DNA of 64,000 bases from Flavobacterium praedii (GTDB lineage: Bacteria > Bacteroidota > Bacteroidia > Flavobacteriales > Flavobacteriaceae), in assembly GCF_026810365.1 (NCBI RefSeq), contig NZ_CP113948.1, forward strand, positions 2,505,001 to 2,569,000, in the 5' to 3' direction. Shown piece by piece: positions 44,059-52,581 of the stretch (within the stretch, counting starts at the first letter, position 1; the number at the start of each line of letters is the position of its first letter). Below the pieces are notes generated by a model. That model did not search any database and had not been told where the DNA came from. It saw nothing but the letters and a program-made list of their open reading frames with translations. The position numbers and the translations under genes were made by a program.

Positions 44059-45324
44059 CTATTCAGTTCGTAATGCATCGACTGGTTTAATGTTAATGGC
44101 TGTTTGTGCAGGAATAAAACCTGCTAGCAATCCTGACCCCACTAATATAAGCAAGGCTATAAAAACAACAACTAAGTCCACACTTGGATTTATAAACATC
44201 ATTCCTTCTGTAGGCATTGAAGCTAATATCATATTCAATATAGCAAGTAATCCCGTTGCAACAGCAATACCAAACATACCTGCTATTATAGTTAAAAAAA
44301 TAGCTTCTAATAATATTTGAGATCGAATGGCACCCGGTGTTGCTCCTAGTGCTCTTCGGATTCCGATTTCATTAGTTCTTTCTTTTACTACAATGAGCAT
44401 AATGTTTGAAATTCCAATAATACCAGATAACAATACTAAAGTTCCAACAAAATAAGCAATGAACTTAAGAACCATAAACAAATCTTGTACTTTTTGAAAT
44501 TCTTTATACAAGTCAAAATTACCAACCGCTCTTTCATCATCGGGATGAATATAATGTCTTTCTCTCATGAATGCTAGAATACCAGGTCTAAGCTCTGTTA
44601 TAGAAGCATTATCATTTGCGGTAAGCGCCATCCAACCTACAGTATCTCCAAAATTAAAAGCTTGTTGAAAAGTGGTAAAGGGAATGAAAATATTTTTTTG
44701 AGCAGATTCGGCATTTCCATTATTTTGACCTTTGGATTTATACACTCCAACCACCATAAAATTGACACCGTTTATTTTGATATAAGTACCTATGACTTCT
44801 TCGGCATTCATATACAATTCGGCAATAACTCCTCTACCAATAATTGCCACTTTGCGTCTAGAAAGAATATCCTGCTGATTCACAAAACGGCCTTTAATAA
44901 TTTCCATCTGCTCTTGCTTGATCAACTCAGGATAATCACCGTAAATGGTATAAGCTCCAGTTTTTGTACCTCGAATAACATTACTGACTCCATTAAAATC
45001 ACCTAGTTGATTACGTGGCGAAACATATAAAAGATCTGGGAATTTTTGTTTTAAAGCATCTACATCACTATTTTTAAAATCATACCTCCTAGTCTTCGGC
45101 AAACCTTTGTAAGCCTTAGAAGTAGTTTGAGTCCACATAAACATAGTGTTTGTAGCGATACCGTCAAATCCCTTTTTTACACCATTTTCCAAACCATTTG
45201 AGGCGGCTAACAAAATAACCAAAATAAATATACCCCAAAACACCCCAAAAGCTGTTAAAAGCGTTCGGAAAGTATTGGCTGTTAAAGCCTCTAAAATTTC
45301 GTTCCATTTTTCTCTATCAAACAT
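44059..45324 (-). CDS. MacB-like ABC transporter permease, second copy
   Basis: A 421-residue permease with four membrane helices: one at residues about 20-43, then a large periplasmic MacB_PCD domain (about 45-270), then three C-terminal helices (about 287-312, 340-365, 385-410) in FtsX order. The characteristic IGISNIMLIVVKERTNEIGIRRALGATPG coupling segment is present. It probably pairs with the permease just upstream to form a heterodimer with the ATPase; each is about 30 percent similar to the other by eye in the FtsX part. The gene begins 2 nt after the previous stop. Confidence 0.9.
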   Translation of the reverse strand: MFDREKWNEILEALTANTFRTLLTAFGVFWGIFILVILLAASNGLENGVKKGFDGIATNTMFMWTQTTSKAYKGLPKTRRYDFKNSDVDALKQKFPDLLYVSPRNQLGDFNGVSNVIRGTKTGAYTIYGDYPELIKQEQMEIIKGRFVNQQDILSRRKVAIIGRGVIAELYMNAEEVIGTYIKINGVNFMVVGVYKSKGQNNGNAESAQKNIFIPFTTFQQAFNFGDTVGWMALTANDNASITELRPGILAFMRERHYIHPDDERAVGNFDLYKEFQKVQDLFMVLKFIAYFVGTLVLLSGIIGISNIMLIVVKERTNEIGIRRALGATPGAIRSQILLEAIFLTIIAGMFGIAVATGLLAILNMILASMPTEGMMFINPSVDLVVVFIALLILVGSGLLAGFIPAQTAINIKPVDALRTE

Positions 45325-45326
45325 AA

Positions 45327-46571
45327 TTATTCGTCTCTAAGTGCAACAATAGGTCTAATTTTTGCGGCTCTATAGGCTGGGATAAATCCTGCCAAAGCAC
45401 CTGCAATCACTAAAACAATTAAGGTTGATATCGCCACAGTAAAATCTACTTGCGGATTCCTAAAATATTCACTTTCTGCATGTGGACCAACCAATTCTAA
45501 AAGCGCCAATCCTGTTAACAATCCAATAAAACCAGAAATAGTGGTTATAAATATTGATTCATGCAAAATCATAATAATAATTGAAATAGGCGAAGCTCCA
45601 AGCGCTTTTCTAATTCCTATTTCTTTCGTTCTTTCTTTTACTATAATCATCATAATATTACTTACCCCTACAACTCCTGCAATAATGGTACAAATCCCTA
45701 CCCACCAAAAAAACAAACGAATATAAAGGTTCAAGTCATAGAACTTTTTGGCTTCTTTGACAGAATTAAAAATACCAACAGCACTTTCATCATCAGGAGC
45801 AGCACCATTTTTACTTCTCAATAATTTCCCATAATCATTTTTGAATTTTTCGGACTCGGCTACAGCTTCTTCATAGGTTTCTTTCTTTTTCATAGTATAA
45901 GCCATATAACTTATTTTATCTCCTAATCCAAAAACCTGCTGTGCTGTAGTTATAGGCACGAATACTCTACTTTCTTCTCTCTCCCCTCCAGGATCAGTAA
46001 ACACACCAACTACTTTAAAATTGATATTCGCTACAGTAATTTGTTCGCCTATTGGATTTTTTTCTTTAAACAGGTCTAATTTGACCTTTTGACCAATCAC
46101 AGCTGCTTTTACATTGTGTTTCAAGTCATTTAGATTAATATACCTGCCTTTTATAACGGATACATTTTCTATTTCCATACCATCTGTATTGACACCTCTG
46201 TATTGATAATTTCCTGATTCCTTTCCATAACTTACAGTAATTCCCCAGCCACTAGCAGTAACCCCATTTTTATCCAATTGGCCACCGTATTTTTGTACTG
46301 CAAGATCAAAATCACTGTTTCTAAATTGTATTTGCCTTCCAGGATTCAATCCTTTGTAGGCTTTGGTCGTAGCGCCAGACCACACCTCGATTACACCTGC
46401 AGCATCACGTTCAAATTGTTTTTCAATTCCGTTTTGCAACCCTTTTCCAACACCAAGAAGTATAACCAAAATAAAAATACCCGACGCCACAGAAAGCCCA
46501 GTAAGAAAGGTTCTCAACTTGTTTTTGGCGATTGCCTCAAATATTTCTTGCCAACGTTCTATATTAAACAT
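45327..46571 (-). CDS. MacB-like ABC transporter permease, first copy
   Basis: A 414-residue permease of the same design as its neighbour: N-terminal helix (about 20-42), periplasmic MacB_PCD domain, and three C-terminal helices. The coupling segment GVSNIMMIIVKERTKEIGIRKALGASP contacts the nucleotide-binding domain. It overlaps the ATPase gene by 8 bp, a sign of translational coupling. Confidence 0.9.
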   Translation of the reverse strand: MFNIERWQEIFEAIAKNKLRTFLTGLSVASGIFILVILLGVGKGLQNGIEKQFERDAAGVIEVWSGATTKAYKGLNPGRQIQFRNSDFDLAVQKYGGQLDKNGVTASGWGITVSYGKESGNYQYRGVNTDGMEIENVSVIKGRYINLNDLKHNVKAAVIGQKVKLDLFKEKNPIGEQITVANINFKVVGVFTDPGGEREESRVFVPITTAQQVFGLGDKISYMAYTMKKKETYEEAVAESEKFKNDYGKLLRSKNGAAPDDESAVGIFNSVKEAKKFYDLNLYIRLFFWWVGICTIIAGVVGVSNIMMIIVKERTKEIGIRKALGASPISIIIMILHESIFITTISGFIGLLTGLALLELVGPHAESEYFRNPQVDFTVAISTLIVLVIAGALAGFIPAYRAAKIRPIVALRDE

Positions 46572-47265
46572 AAGAAGATGCTCTTACTTGTTCTACCATT
46601 TTGTCATCAATGATGATTCCGTCTTTCAAAACCACGTTTCTTTTGCACATAGCAGCAATATCAGGTTCGTGAGTCACTATCAAAATCGTTTTTCCTTCGT
46701 CATTGATTCCTTGTATTAATTCCATCACCTCATACGAAGTCAAAGTATCTAATGCGCCTGTTGGTTCATCAGCTAATAAAACTTTTGGATTCGAAGCCAA
46801 TGCTCTTGCAATAGCCACACGCTGTTTTTGTCCTCCGGAAAGTTCATTTGGCAAATGATGTGAATGAGATGCCAAACCTACTTTTTCTAAATATCGCATT
46901 GCAATCTCGTTTCTTTCTTTTCTCTTCACACCCTGATAATATAAAGGCAAAGCCACATTATCCAAGGCACTTTTGTAATTAATTAAGTTAAAAGATTGAA
47001 AAACAAAACCAAGAAATTGGTTTCGGTATTTGGAAGCAATTGTTTCATTGAGTTTCTTAATTGGAACATTATCTAAAGTATAAAGACCTGAATCTGCTTC
47101 ATCTAGAATTCCCAGAATATTTAGTAAAGTAGATTTACCTGAACCTGACGAACCCATAATGGCAACTAATTCCCCTTCTTTGATATTGAAATTAATTCCT
47201 TTTAGCACATGCAATTCGGAATGTCCCATTTTGTATGATTTATGCAAGTCTTTAATTTCAATCAT
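46564..47265 (-). CDS. ABC transporter ATP-binding protein (MacB/LolD type)
   Basis: A 233-residue ATPase. Walker A is GSSGSGKST (38-46), the signature LSGGQKQR lies near residue 142 and Walker B is VLLADEPTGALD. It belongs to the MacB/LolD/FtsE group that drives mechanotransmission-type exporters rather than membrane-crossing transporters. It is the first gene of a six-gene run: ATPase, permease, permease, adaptor, TolC, adaptor. The cargo is unknown; antibiotics, peptides, siderophores or lipoproteins are all possible. Confidence 0.93.
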   Translation of the reverse strand: MIEIKDLHKSYKMGHSELHVLKGINFNIKEGELVAIMGSSGSGKSTLLNILGILDEADSGLYTLDNVPIKKLNETIASKYRNQFLGFVFQSFNLINYKSALDNVALPLYYQGVKRKERNEIAMRYLEKVGLASHSHHLPNELSGGQKQRVAIARALASNPKVLLADEPTGALDTLTSYEVMELIQGINDEGKTILIVTHEPDIAAMCKRNVVLKDGIIIDDKMVEQVRASSYV

Positions 47266-47369
47266 GATTTTGTATTTTATAAAGGAAAGTATGTCTCTTC
47301 AAAATTTAGCATTAAGAAAACGGAATACTTAAATTACTAATTAAAACATAAGACTTATATCCATCTAAT

Positions 47370-47400
47370 TTGTTACACGCTTAACCAAAAAATATATTTG
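47370..47400 (+). promoter_or_regulatory. Promoter of the DUF4403 gene (TTG-N20-TATATTTG)
   Basis: TTG at 47370-47372, a 20-bp spacer and TATATTTG at 47393-47400, then the ATG at 47434. A second box, TAAATTTG at 47407-47414, follows without a good -33 element. Confidence 0.6.
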
Positions 47401-47433
47401 TTTTGTTAAATTTGCCGTCAAAACACAAAACAA

Positions 47434-48852
47434 ATGCTAAAATCATTTTCTATTCTATTTTTTTCCTTGTCTACTCTAGTTATTCTAACATCTAGTTGTT
47501 CTTCGGCCTCTCAAAAAATAGAATCTTTAAAACCCGAACCCGATGATGCGGTTCCATTGACATACAATAGTTCGCCCTCCTATATTAATCTACCGGTTAG
47601 CATCAAACTAAAAGACATCGAAAATCAAACCAATACTCTAATGAATGGTTTAATTTACGAAGACAATACCATCGAAGATGACAATATTGAGATCAAAGTT
47701 TGGAAACAATCTCCAATTACCATAACCAATGATCACGGAAAAGAAGGCGAAAAATTAAAAACGGTTTTACCTTTAAAAATTTGGGTGAAATACAGAATTG
47801 GCACCAAAACTTTGGGTGTTGATTTATACAAAACTCAGGAATTTAATCTTAATGGCGTAATCACTTTGTTGAGTAGTATAGGCCTAAACAACTGGAGATT
47901 AAATTCAAAAACAACTTTAAAATCTCTTGATTGGGTCGAAAGTCCCACTATGACCATATTTGGAAAAAATATGCCCGTTACTTATCTCATAAATCCTGCA
48001 GTAAGCATCTTTAAATCAAAAATTGAAAAAAGCATTGATAGCGCTATTGAGGACTCTATGGATTTCAAACCCAATGTTATGGATGCCTTATCCAAAATAT
48101 GCTCACCAATGGAATTGAGTGATACTTATAAAACTTGGCTAAGAATTATTCCAATAGAAGTATATTCAACGAATGTAAAATTAAAAAACGATTCCTTTTT
48201 ACTCAACATGGGCATGAAGTGTAATATGGAAACTTTGATTGGCAAAAAACCCGATTCAAAATTTGAAGCCAACAAAATTACCTTAAAAGCTGTTGACAAA
48301 ATTCCCGAACAAATCTCGGCCAATATAGCTGCAGTATCAACCTACCAAGAAGCTTCAAAAATAATGACAACCAATTTTGTAGGTCAAGAATTTGGTTCTG
48401 GAAGTAAGAAAGTAAAAGTACAAAATGTAGCAATTTGGCACAAAGATGGCAAATTAGTAATTGCATTGGATCTTTTGGGCTCCGTTAACGGAACGATTTA
48501 TTTAAATGGAATTCCTCAATATAATGAAACCACCAAAGAAATCTATTTTGACAAATTGGATTATGTATTGGATACCAAAAGTAGATTAATGCGAACAGCC
48601 AATTGGATGGCCCAAGGTATTATATTAAAGAAAATGGAAGAAAGTTGCCGTTATTCTATCAAACAAAACCTTGATGAAGCCAAACAAAGCATGATGCCTT
48701 ATTTAAAAAACTACTCTCCTATGCCTGGTGTTTTTGTCAATGGAAAGATGGAAGACATTCAATTTCAAAAAATACAATTAACAAATCAAGCCATAATTGC
48801 ATTTATAAAAGTTGATGGAACTATTAATGTATCAATCGACGGACTGAAGTAA
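47434..48852 (+). CDS. DUF4403-family lipoprotein
   Basis: A 472-residue envelope protein. Lipobox LTSSC puts lipidation at Cys22. The family pattern SYINLPVSIKLKDIENQTN appears at about residues 50-68, and the body is beta-rich and resembles two tandem lipid-binding (TULIP/BPI-like) domains, which is tentative. Its function is unknown. It is divergent from the exporter ATPase and has its own promoter; a bidirectional terminator follows. Confidence 0.8.
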   Translation: MLKSFSILFFSLSTLVILTSSCSSASQKIESLKPEPDDAVPLTYNSSPSYINLPVSIKLKDIENQTNTLMNGLIYEDNTIEDDNIEIKVWKQSPITITNDHGKEGEKLKTVLPLKIWVKYRIGTKTLGVDLYKTQEFNLNGVITLLSSIGLNNWRLNSKTTLKSLDWVESPTMTIFGKNMPVTYLINPAVSIFKSKIEKSIDSAIEDSMDFKPNVMDALSKICSPMELSDTYKTWLRIIPIEVYSTNVKLKNDSFLLNMGMKCNMETLIGKKPDSKFEANKITLKAVDKIPEQISANIAAVSTYQEASKIMTTNFVGQEFGSGSKKVKVQNVAIWHKDGKLVIALDLLGSVNGTIYLNGIPQYNETTKEIYFDKLDYVLDTKSRLMRTANWMAQGIILKKMEESCRYSIKQNLDEAKQSMMPYLKNYSPMPGVFVNGKMEDIQFQKIQLTNQAIIAFIKVDGTINVSIDGLK

Positions 48853-48872
48853 AGTAATCAGTTTGCAGTGAT

Positions 48873-48923
48873 AAAAAAAGTCAGTCCTGAAAAAAAATAT
48901 TTTTTCAGGACTGACTTTTTTTT
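48873..48923. terminator. Bidirectional terminator between DUF4403 and the oxidase cluster
   Basis: A long hairpin (arms 48873-48895 and 48901-48922, core GTCAGTCCTGA and complement) flanked by A- and T-runs on both sides. It serves both the plus-strand DUF4403 gene and the minus-strand 85-residue gene. Confidence 0.85.
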
Positions 48924-48954
48924 ATTGCAATTAAATTTTGCTACTGCTATTGAA

Positions 48955-49212
48955 CTACTGTTTTTTCTTTTTCATTCGATAAATGTAATATCCAAGTGCT
49001 CCAACTAAAACATAAGGAATAATCATAAGATAAACAATCCCATCATTTATAGCTGCTGCTTTCGCTTTATTCTCTTCTCCATTTAGTGCAGCACGACACA
49101 TGGCGCACTGGGCATAAGATGAAATTTCTATGAAGAAAAAACAAATTCCAAAAAGAAGAATCTTACGTTTAGCATTTGAATTTAGATTTGCAGGTATATT
49201 TTTTTTAAACAT
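48955..49212 (-). CDS. Small membrane protein with a CxxC motif, end of the oxidase assembly cluster
   Basis: An 85-residue protein not assigned to a family. A basic N terminus leads to a hydrophobic segment (about 17-34, ending SSYAQ), then CAMCRAALNGEEN (CxxC near residues 36-39) and a second membrane helix (about 58-78) with a KKKK tail. A CxxC just outside the membrane suggests thiol, heme or copper handling. It overlaps the DUF420 gene by 8 bp, so it is part of the cytochrome-oxidase assembly operon. Small orthologues at this position appear common in Flavobacteriia. Confidence 0.65.
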   Translation of the reverse strand: MFKKNIPANLNSNAKRKILLFGICFFFIEISSYAQCAMCRAALNGEENKAKAAAINDGIVYLMIIPYVLVGALGYYIYRMKKKKQ

Positions 49213-49744
49213 AATAAGGCGAAATCATTAAATATACAATCACTCCAGTTACAGCAACATACAACCAAATTGGAAAAGTAATTTTTGCAATTTTTTTATG
49301 CTTATCAAATTTACTGGCCAAAGCACGAACATAAGTAATCAAAACCAAAGGAATTATAGCTATTGACAAAAAAATATGAGTAATAAGAATAAAGAAATAC
49401 ACATATTTTAAAATCCCTTCTCCACCATATTTTGTAGATTCGGCAGTCATGTGATACGCCACATACATTACTAGAAATGCTAAAGAACATCCAATTGCCA
49501 ATTTCATCAACAACTCATGACGCTTTTTATTGCCATTTTTAATAGCCATTACCGCAGCAACCAATACTATTGCTGTTATTCCATTTACAGTAGCATAAAT
49601 TGGAGGCAAAAAGGTCAGTGGTGTAACATTAAAACCAAAATCTTTTAACTTCACTTTAAAAAGAACAGCAACCGCAACTGGTATTACGATTGACAACAAT
49701 ACAATCCACTTATTATATTTTTGCTCTATAGTATTATTTTCCAT
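49205..49744 (-). CDS. DUF420 membrane protein
   Basis: A 179-residue protein with five predicted membrane helices (about 12-30, 42-62, 77-97, 113-135, 150-175). DUF420 members are widely encoded beside SCO and cytochrome c oxidase genes and are thought to assist oxidase assembly (CtaM-like). Conserved histidines occur in the helix region (H76 and H98 by rough count). It lies 38 bp after the SCO gene. Confidence 0.8.
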   Translation of the reverse strand: MENNTIEQKYNKWIVLLSIVIPVAVAVLFKVKLKDFGFNVTPLTFLPPIYATVNGITAIVLVAAVMAIKNGNKKRHELLMKLAIGCSLAFLVMYVAYHMTAESTKYGGEGILKYVYFFILITHIFLSIAIIPLVLITYVRALASKFDKHKKIAKITFPIWLYVAVTGVIVYLMISPYYV

Positions 49745-49782
49745 TTTATTTTTTTAATCTAATTTTCTTTATTTTGTTCCGT

Positions 49783-50469
49783 TTATTCTTTTAACAAAGC
49801 TTGTATGTCCTGCTGAATATCTCTAATTCCTTTTTTCTCCAATCCATCATAATATAAAATAGGATTACCATAGTCATCTTTTCTGCATCTGATGTTTCCA
49901 TTTTTATCAATTAAGGCAAAAAGACCCGAATGTTCAAAACCACCTTTTACTTTACTGTTTTCACCTACATAAATATTAAACCCTTTATTGGATAAATTAT
50001 AAATATAATCATGATCTCCTGTCAAAAAGTTCCAATTTGAAGATTTCACACCTAATATTTTAGCATGCTCTTTTAAAACTGCTGGAGTATCATGTACAGG
50101 ATCAATAGTAATCGATACAATTCCAAAATTAGGATTTCCAAAAAAGGTATTTTGAAGTGTAAGCATATTGGCATTCATTTTAGGGCAAATTGAAGGACAA
50201 GTTGCGAAGAAAAACTCCAAAACATATACTTTACCTTTGTAAAAATCATTTGTGATTTTTACATTATCTTGATTGGTAAGCTCAAACTTAGGTGCACTAC
50301 CAATGGTTACTAATTTCTCATTTAGAACATTAGATCCATTTGTTTTGTCTAATCTATCACTTTGGACAACACTGTTGTTTTTCAATCTATCTACAATTTT
50401 CGGAATTGCATAGATACCAAAAACCAGTATTATAAAAGAGATTCCAATGTATGATTTATTCTTAAGCAT
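49783..50469 (-). CDS. SCO-family copper chaperone
   Basis: A 228-residue membrane-anchored thioredoxin-fold protein. One N-terminal helix (about 8-24) is followed by the SCO domain. Copper ligands are Cys91 and Cys95 in FATCPSICPKM, and His178 in GGFEHSG. SCO proteins deliver copper to the CuA site of oxidase subunit II. It starts 2 nt after the stop of the Cys-less homologue upstream. Confidence 0.93.
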   Translation of the reverse strand: MLKNKSYIGISFIILVFGIYAIPKIVDRLKNNSVVQSDRLDKTNGSNVLNEKLVTIGSAPKFELTNQDNVKITNDFYKGKVYVLEFFFATCPSICPKMNANMLTLQNTFFGNPNFGIVSITIDPVHDTPAVLKEHAKILGVKSSNWNFLTGDHDYIYNLSNKGFNIYVGENSKVKGGFEHSGLFALIDKNGNIRCRKDDYGNPILYYDGLEKKGIRDIQQDIQALLKE

Positions 50470-50471
50470 CT

Positions 50472-51113
50472 TTATAATTGTTTTGTTGCGTTATGATTCT
50501 TTTTTAAAGCAGCACGATATTCATAGAGAATAACTTTGAAATCATCGAGCATTTCATTGCTTAATTCAGCAGGATGAAATGTACTATATCCTTCCTTGTA
50601 CCCTTTCTTTTCTTTACGTCCTCTCAAGTTTCTTTCTTTGTCTACAATATAAACATCAGGAGTGCCAAAGTCAGGATTCAAATTGCCTTTTAATTTTAAT
50701 TGACTAAAATAAGACTTTATTTCTTCTGGAGTTGCAAATATAAAATGCCATTGACTCACATCTGTAAAAGCACCTAAAGCATCAATTACAACTTTCACAT
50801 CTTTTTCAGTTCCAAGAGGAGCAACTACCACAAACTGTAAATCTTTAAAATCGTGATAACGCTGGTATATTTTTTCATTTAGATTAAAATAATTCCCTCT
50901 GTTTTTAAGAATCTCAGTTCCTGAAAAACCGAGAATTGTTATCTTATTATTCAGGCTTACTTTTTCGCCATTCAGTGATTTCCATTCTCCAAAATCAGGA
51001 ATTTTTGAAGTAATCACAGGCAATTTTGTAAAACTATTAATACCTGATGCAAAAAAAAGATAAGCAACAATAGGCAATATGAACAACACAAAAAGAACAA
51101 TATTTTTTTTCAT
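50472..51113 (-). CDS. SCO/thioredoxin-like membrane-anchored protein lacking the Cys pair
   Basis: A 213-residue protein with an N-terminal helix (about 5-23) and a thioredoxin-like domain. The usual strand that ends with CxxxC reads ITILGFSGTEILKNRG (about residues 58-73), so both copper cysteines are absent, and no other cysteine is present. The later region (GTPDVYIVDKERNLRGR) still matches the SCO cis-Pro and beta-hairpin. It is directly adjacent to the intact SCO gene and probably acts as a non-redox partner or assembly factor. Confidence 0.65.
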   Translation of the reverse strand: MKKNIVLFVLFILPIVAYLFFASGINSFTKLPVITSKIPDFGEWKSLNGEKVSLNNKITILGFSGTEILKNRGNYFNLNEKIYQRYHDFKDLQFVVVAPLGTEKDVKVVIDALGAFTDVSQWHFIFATPEEIKSYFSQLKLKGNLNPDFGTPDVYIVDKERNLRGRKEKKGYKEGYSTFHPAELSNEMLDDFKVILYEYRAALKKNHNATKQL

Positions 51114-51142
51114 TAGGGTTATATAAAATTTACTTTACTAAA

Positions 51143-51178
51143 ATAAAAAAAGGCATCCGTCGAGACGGATACCTTTTT
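51143..51178 (-). terminator. Hairpin terminator or attenuator between coxIV and the SCO-like gene
   Basis: Arms AGG-C-ATCCGTC and GACGGAT-A-CCT (one mismatch) around a 2-nt loop, with T-tracts on both sides. It lies 19 bp after the coxIV stop, so the oxidase genes and the assembly genes may be separate transcripts. Confidence 0.65.
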
Positions 51179-51196
51179 CATTGAATTAATATCTTG

Positions 51197-51547
51197 TTAA
51201 AAATTCCATTTAATGGTAGAATTTTTAAAAACCTCAAATACATAGTCTCCTTCTGTCAATAGAATAAAAAGCAAATAACAAACTAAGAATATCAAAGGAA
51301 AAACAACAGCATTTCTTAATGACTTTTTTTCTCCTTCCATGTGCATGAATGCCCATACAATATAATATGCTTTTACTAATGTTAAAATTATAAACAACCA
51401 GTTCAACAAACTCATCGTTAAAAAAGTATGCATGTATAAAGCATCTGGTCTGATGATACCAAAACCAACTTCAACAGTTGTGATTAAAGACAATAGACCA
51501 AAAACAGTCCAAATTCTTTTTGTATTAGAAACATGTGCGTGTGACAT
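51197..51547 (-). CDS. Cytochrome c oxidase subunit IV family protein
   Basis: A 116-residue protein with three membrane helices (about 13-31, 42-66, 78-98) and the family pattern MHTFLTMSLLNWLFIILTLVKAYYIVWAFMHM. The start is MSHAHVS at 51547; an upstream in-frame ATG would add 18 residues overlapping the preceding gene. It starts 17 bp after the larger subunit III gene. Confidence 0.82.
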   Translation of the reverse strand: MSHAHVSNTKRIWTVFGLLSLITTVEVGFGIIRPDALYMHTFLTMSLLNWLFIILTLVKAYYIVWAFMHMEGEKKSLRNAVVFPLIFLVCYLLFILLTEGDYVFEVFKNSTIKWNF

Positions 51548-51564
51548 AATGATAAATCTAAAAA

Positions 51565-52539
51565 TTAAACTAAATAGAAGAATGTGAATACAAATACCCA
51601 AACTAAATCGACAAAGTGCCAGTATAGTCCAACTTTTTCAACCATTTCATAACTTCCTCTTTTCTCGTAAGTACCCAAAAGTACATTAAAGAAAATAATA
51701 ATATTAATTACAATACCAGAAAAAACGTGAAAACCGTGAAAACCAGTAATAAAGAAGAAGAAATCAGCAAAAAGCTTACTTCCGTATTCGTTATGAGTAA
51801 GATTTGCACCCTCAATAACTAAAGCTGCTTGACTCAATCGTTTTTCAGAATCTTCTCTAGAAAGAATTGTTTTCTCTTTGTTTTTATTAATTGTTTCAAT
51901 TCTAACCAAAACATCTGGATGTGCTTTAAATCCAGCTTGAACCTCAGCAACCGTAAAAGTAGGAATTGCAGCTTCGTCCATAAACCATTTTGCTTTTGGT
52001 CTAGTTAATTGCTCTCTTTCAACAGGTAATTTTGTTGCAAAATCAGCCAAAGCTACACGATGGCCTTCTTTATCTACAAATTGTAATAAACTACCACCAG
52101 TAGTTTCGATAGCCCCGTATTCACCTTTGATAAAGTTTTTCCATTCCCAAGCTTGTGAGCCAACGAAAATTATACCCCCTATGATAGTTAAAAACATATA
52201 AAGGGCTACTTTATCCTTTTTCATTTGATGCCCTGCATCTACGGCCAAAACCATCGTTACAGATGAGAAAATCAAAATAAAAGTCATTAATGCAACATAA
52301 TACATCGGAGCAGATACACCGTGTAAAAATGGAAAGTGTGTAAACACTTCATCAGCCAAGGGCCATGTTCCTATAAATTTAAATCTAGAAAAACCGTAAG
52401 CTGCTAAAAATCCAGAGAACGTTAAGGCATCTGATACGATAAAAAACCACATCATTAATTTACCATAACTTGCTCCCATTGGCTCATTGCCGCCTCCCCA
52501 AGTTTTTTCACTATTTGCAGTAGTAACTGTCGCTTCCAT
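51565..52539 (-). CDS. Cytochrome c oxidase subunit III with a 100-residue hydrophilic insertion
   Basis: A 324-residue heme-copper oxidase subunit III. The N-terminal helices begin with KLMMWFFIVSDALTF, and the C-terminal part has FFFITGFHGFHVFSGI and ends with GLYWHFVDLVWVFVFTFFYLV, all family hallmarks. Between WEWKNFI (about 131-137) and FFFITGFHG (260-269) about 100 charged residues (145-245) interrupt the fold where normal subunit III has a short loop. The frame is intact. It lies 42 bp after the shorter subunit III gene, with a -7 box between them. Confidence 0.88.
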   Translation of the reverse strand: MEATVTTANSEKTWGGGNEPMGASYGKLMMWFFIVSDALTFSGFLAAYGFSRFKFIGTWPLADEVFTHFPFLHGVSAPMYYVALMTFILIFSSVTMVLAVDAGHQMKKDKVALYMFLTIIGGIIFVGSQAWEWKNFIKGEYGAIETTGGSLLQFVDKEGHRVALADFATKLPVEREQLTRPKAKWFMDEAAIPTFTVAEVQAGFKAHPDVLVRIETINKNKEKTILSREDSEKRLSQAALVIEGANLTHNEYGSKLFADFFFFITGFHGFHVFSGIVINIIIFFNVLLGTYEKRGSYEMVEKVGLYWHFVDLVWVFVFTFFYLV

Positions 52540-52563
52540 AAAAGTTATTCGTTAAAAAGTTTC

Positions 52564-52571
52564 CAAATTTA
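52564..52571 (-). promoter_or_regulatory. Internal -7 box (TAAATTTG) ahead of the second subunit III gene
   Basis: An exact TAnnTTTG on the minus strand, 25 bp before the ATG. No -33 element was found. Confidence 0.35.
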
Positions 52572-52581
52572 CGTTTTTTTC

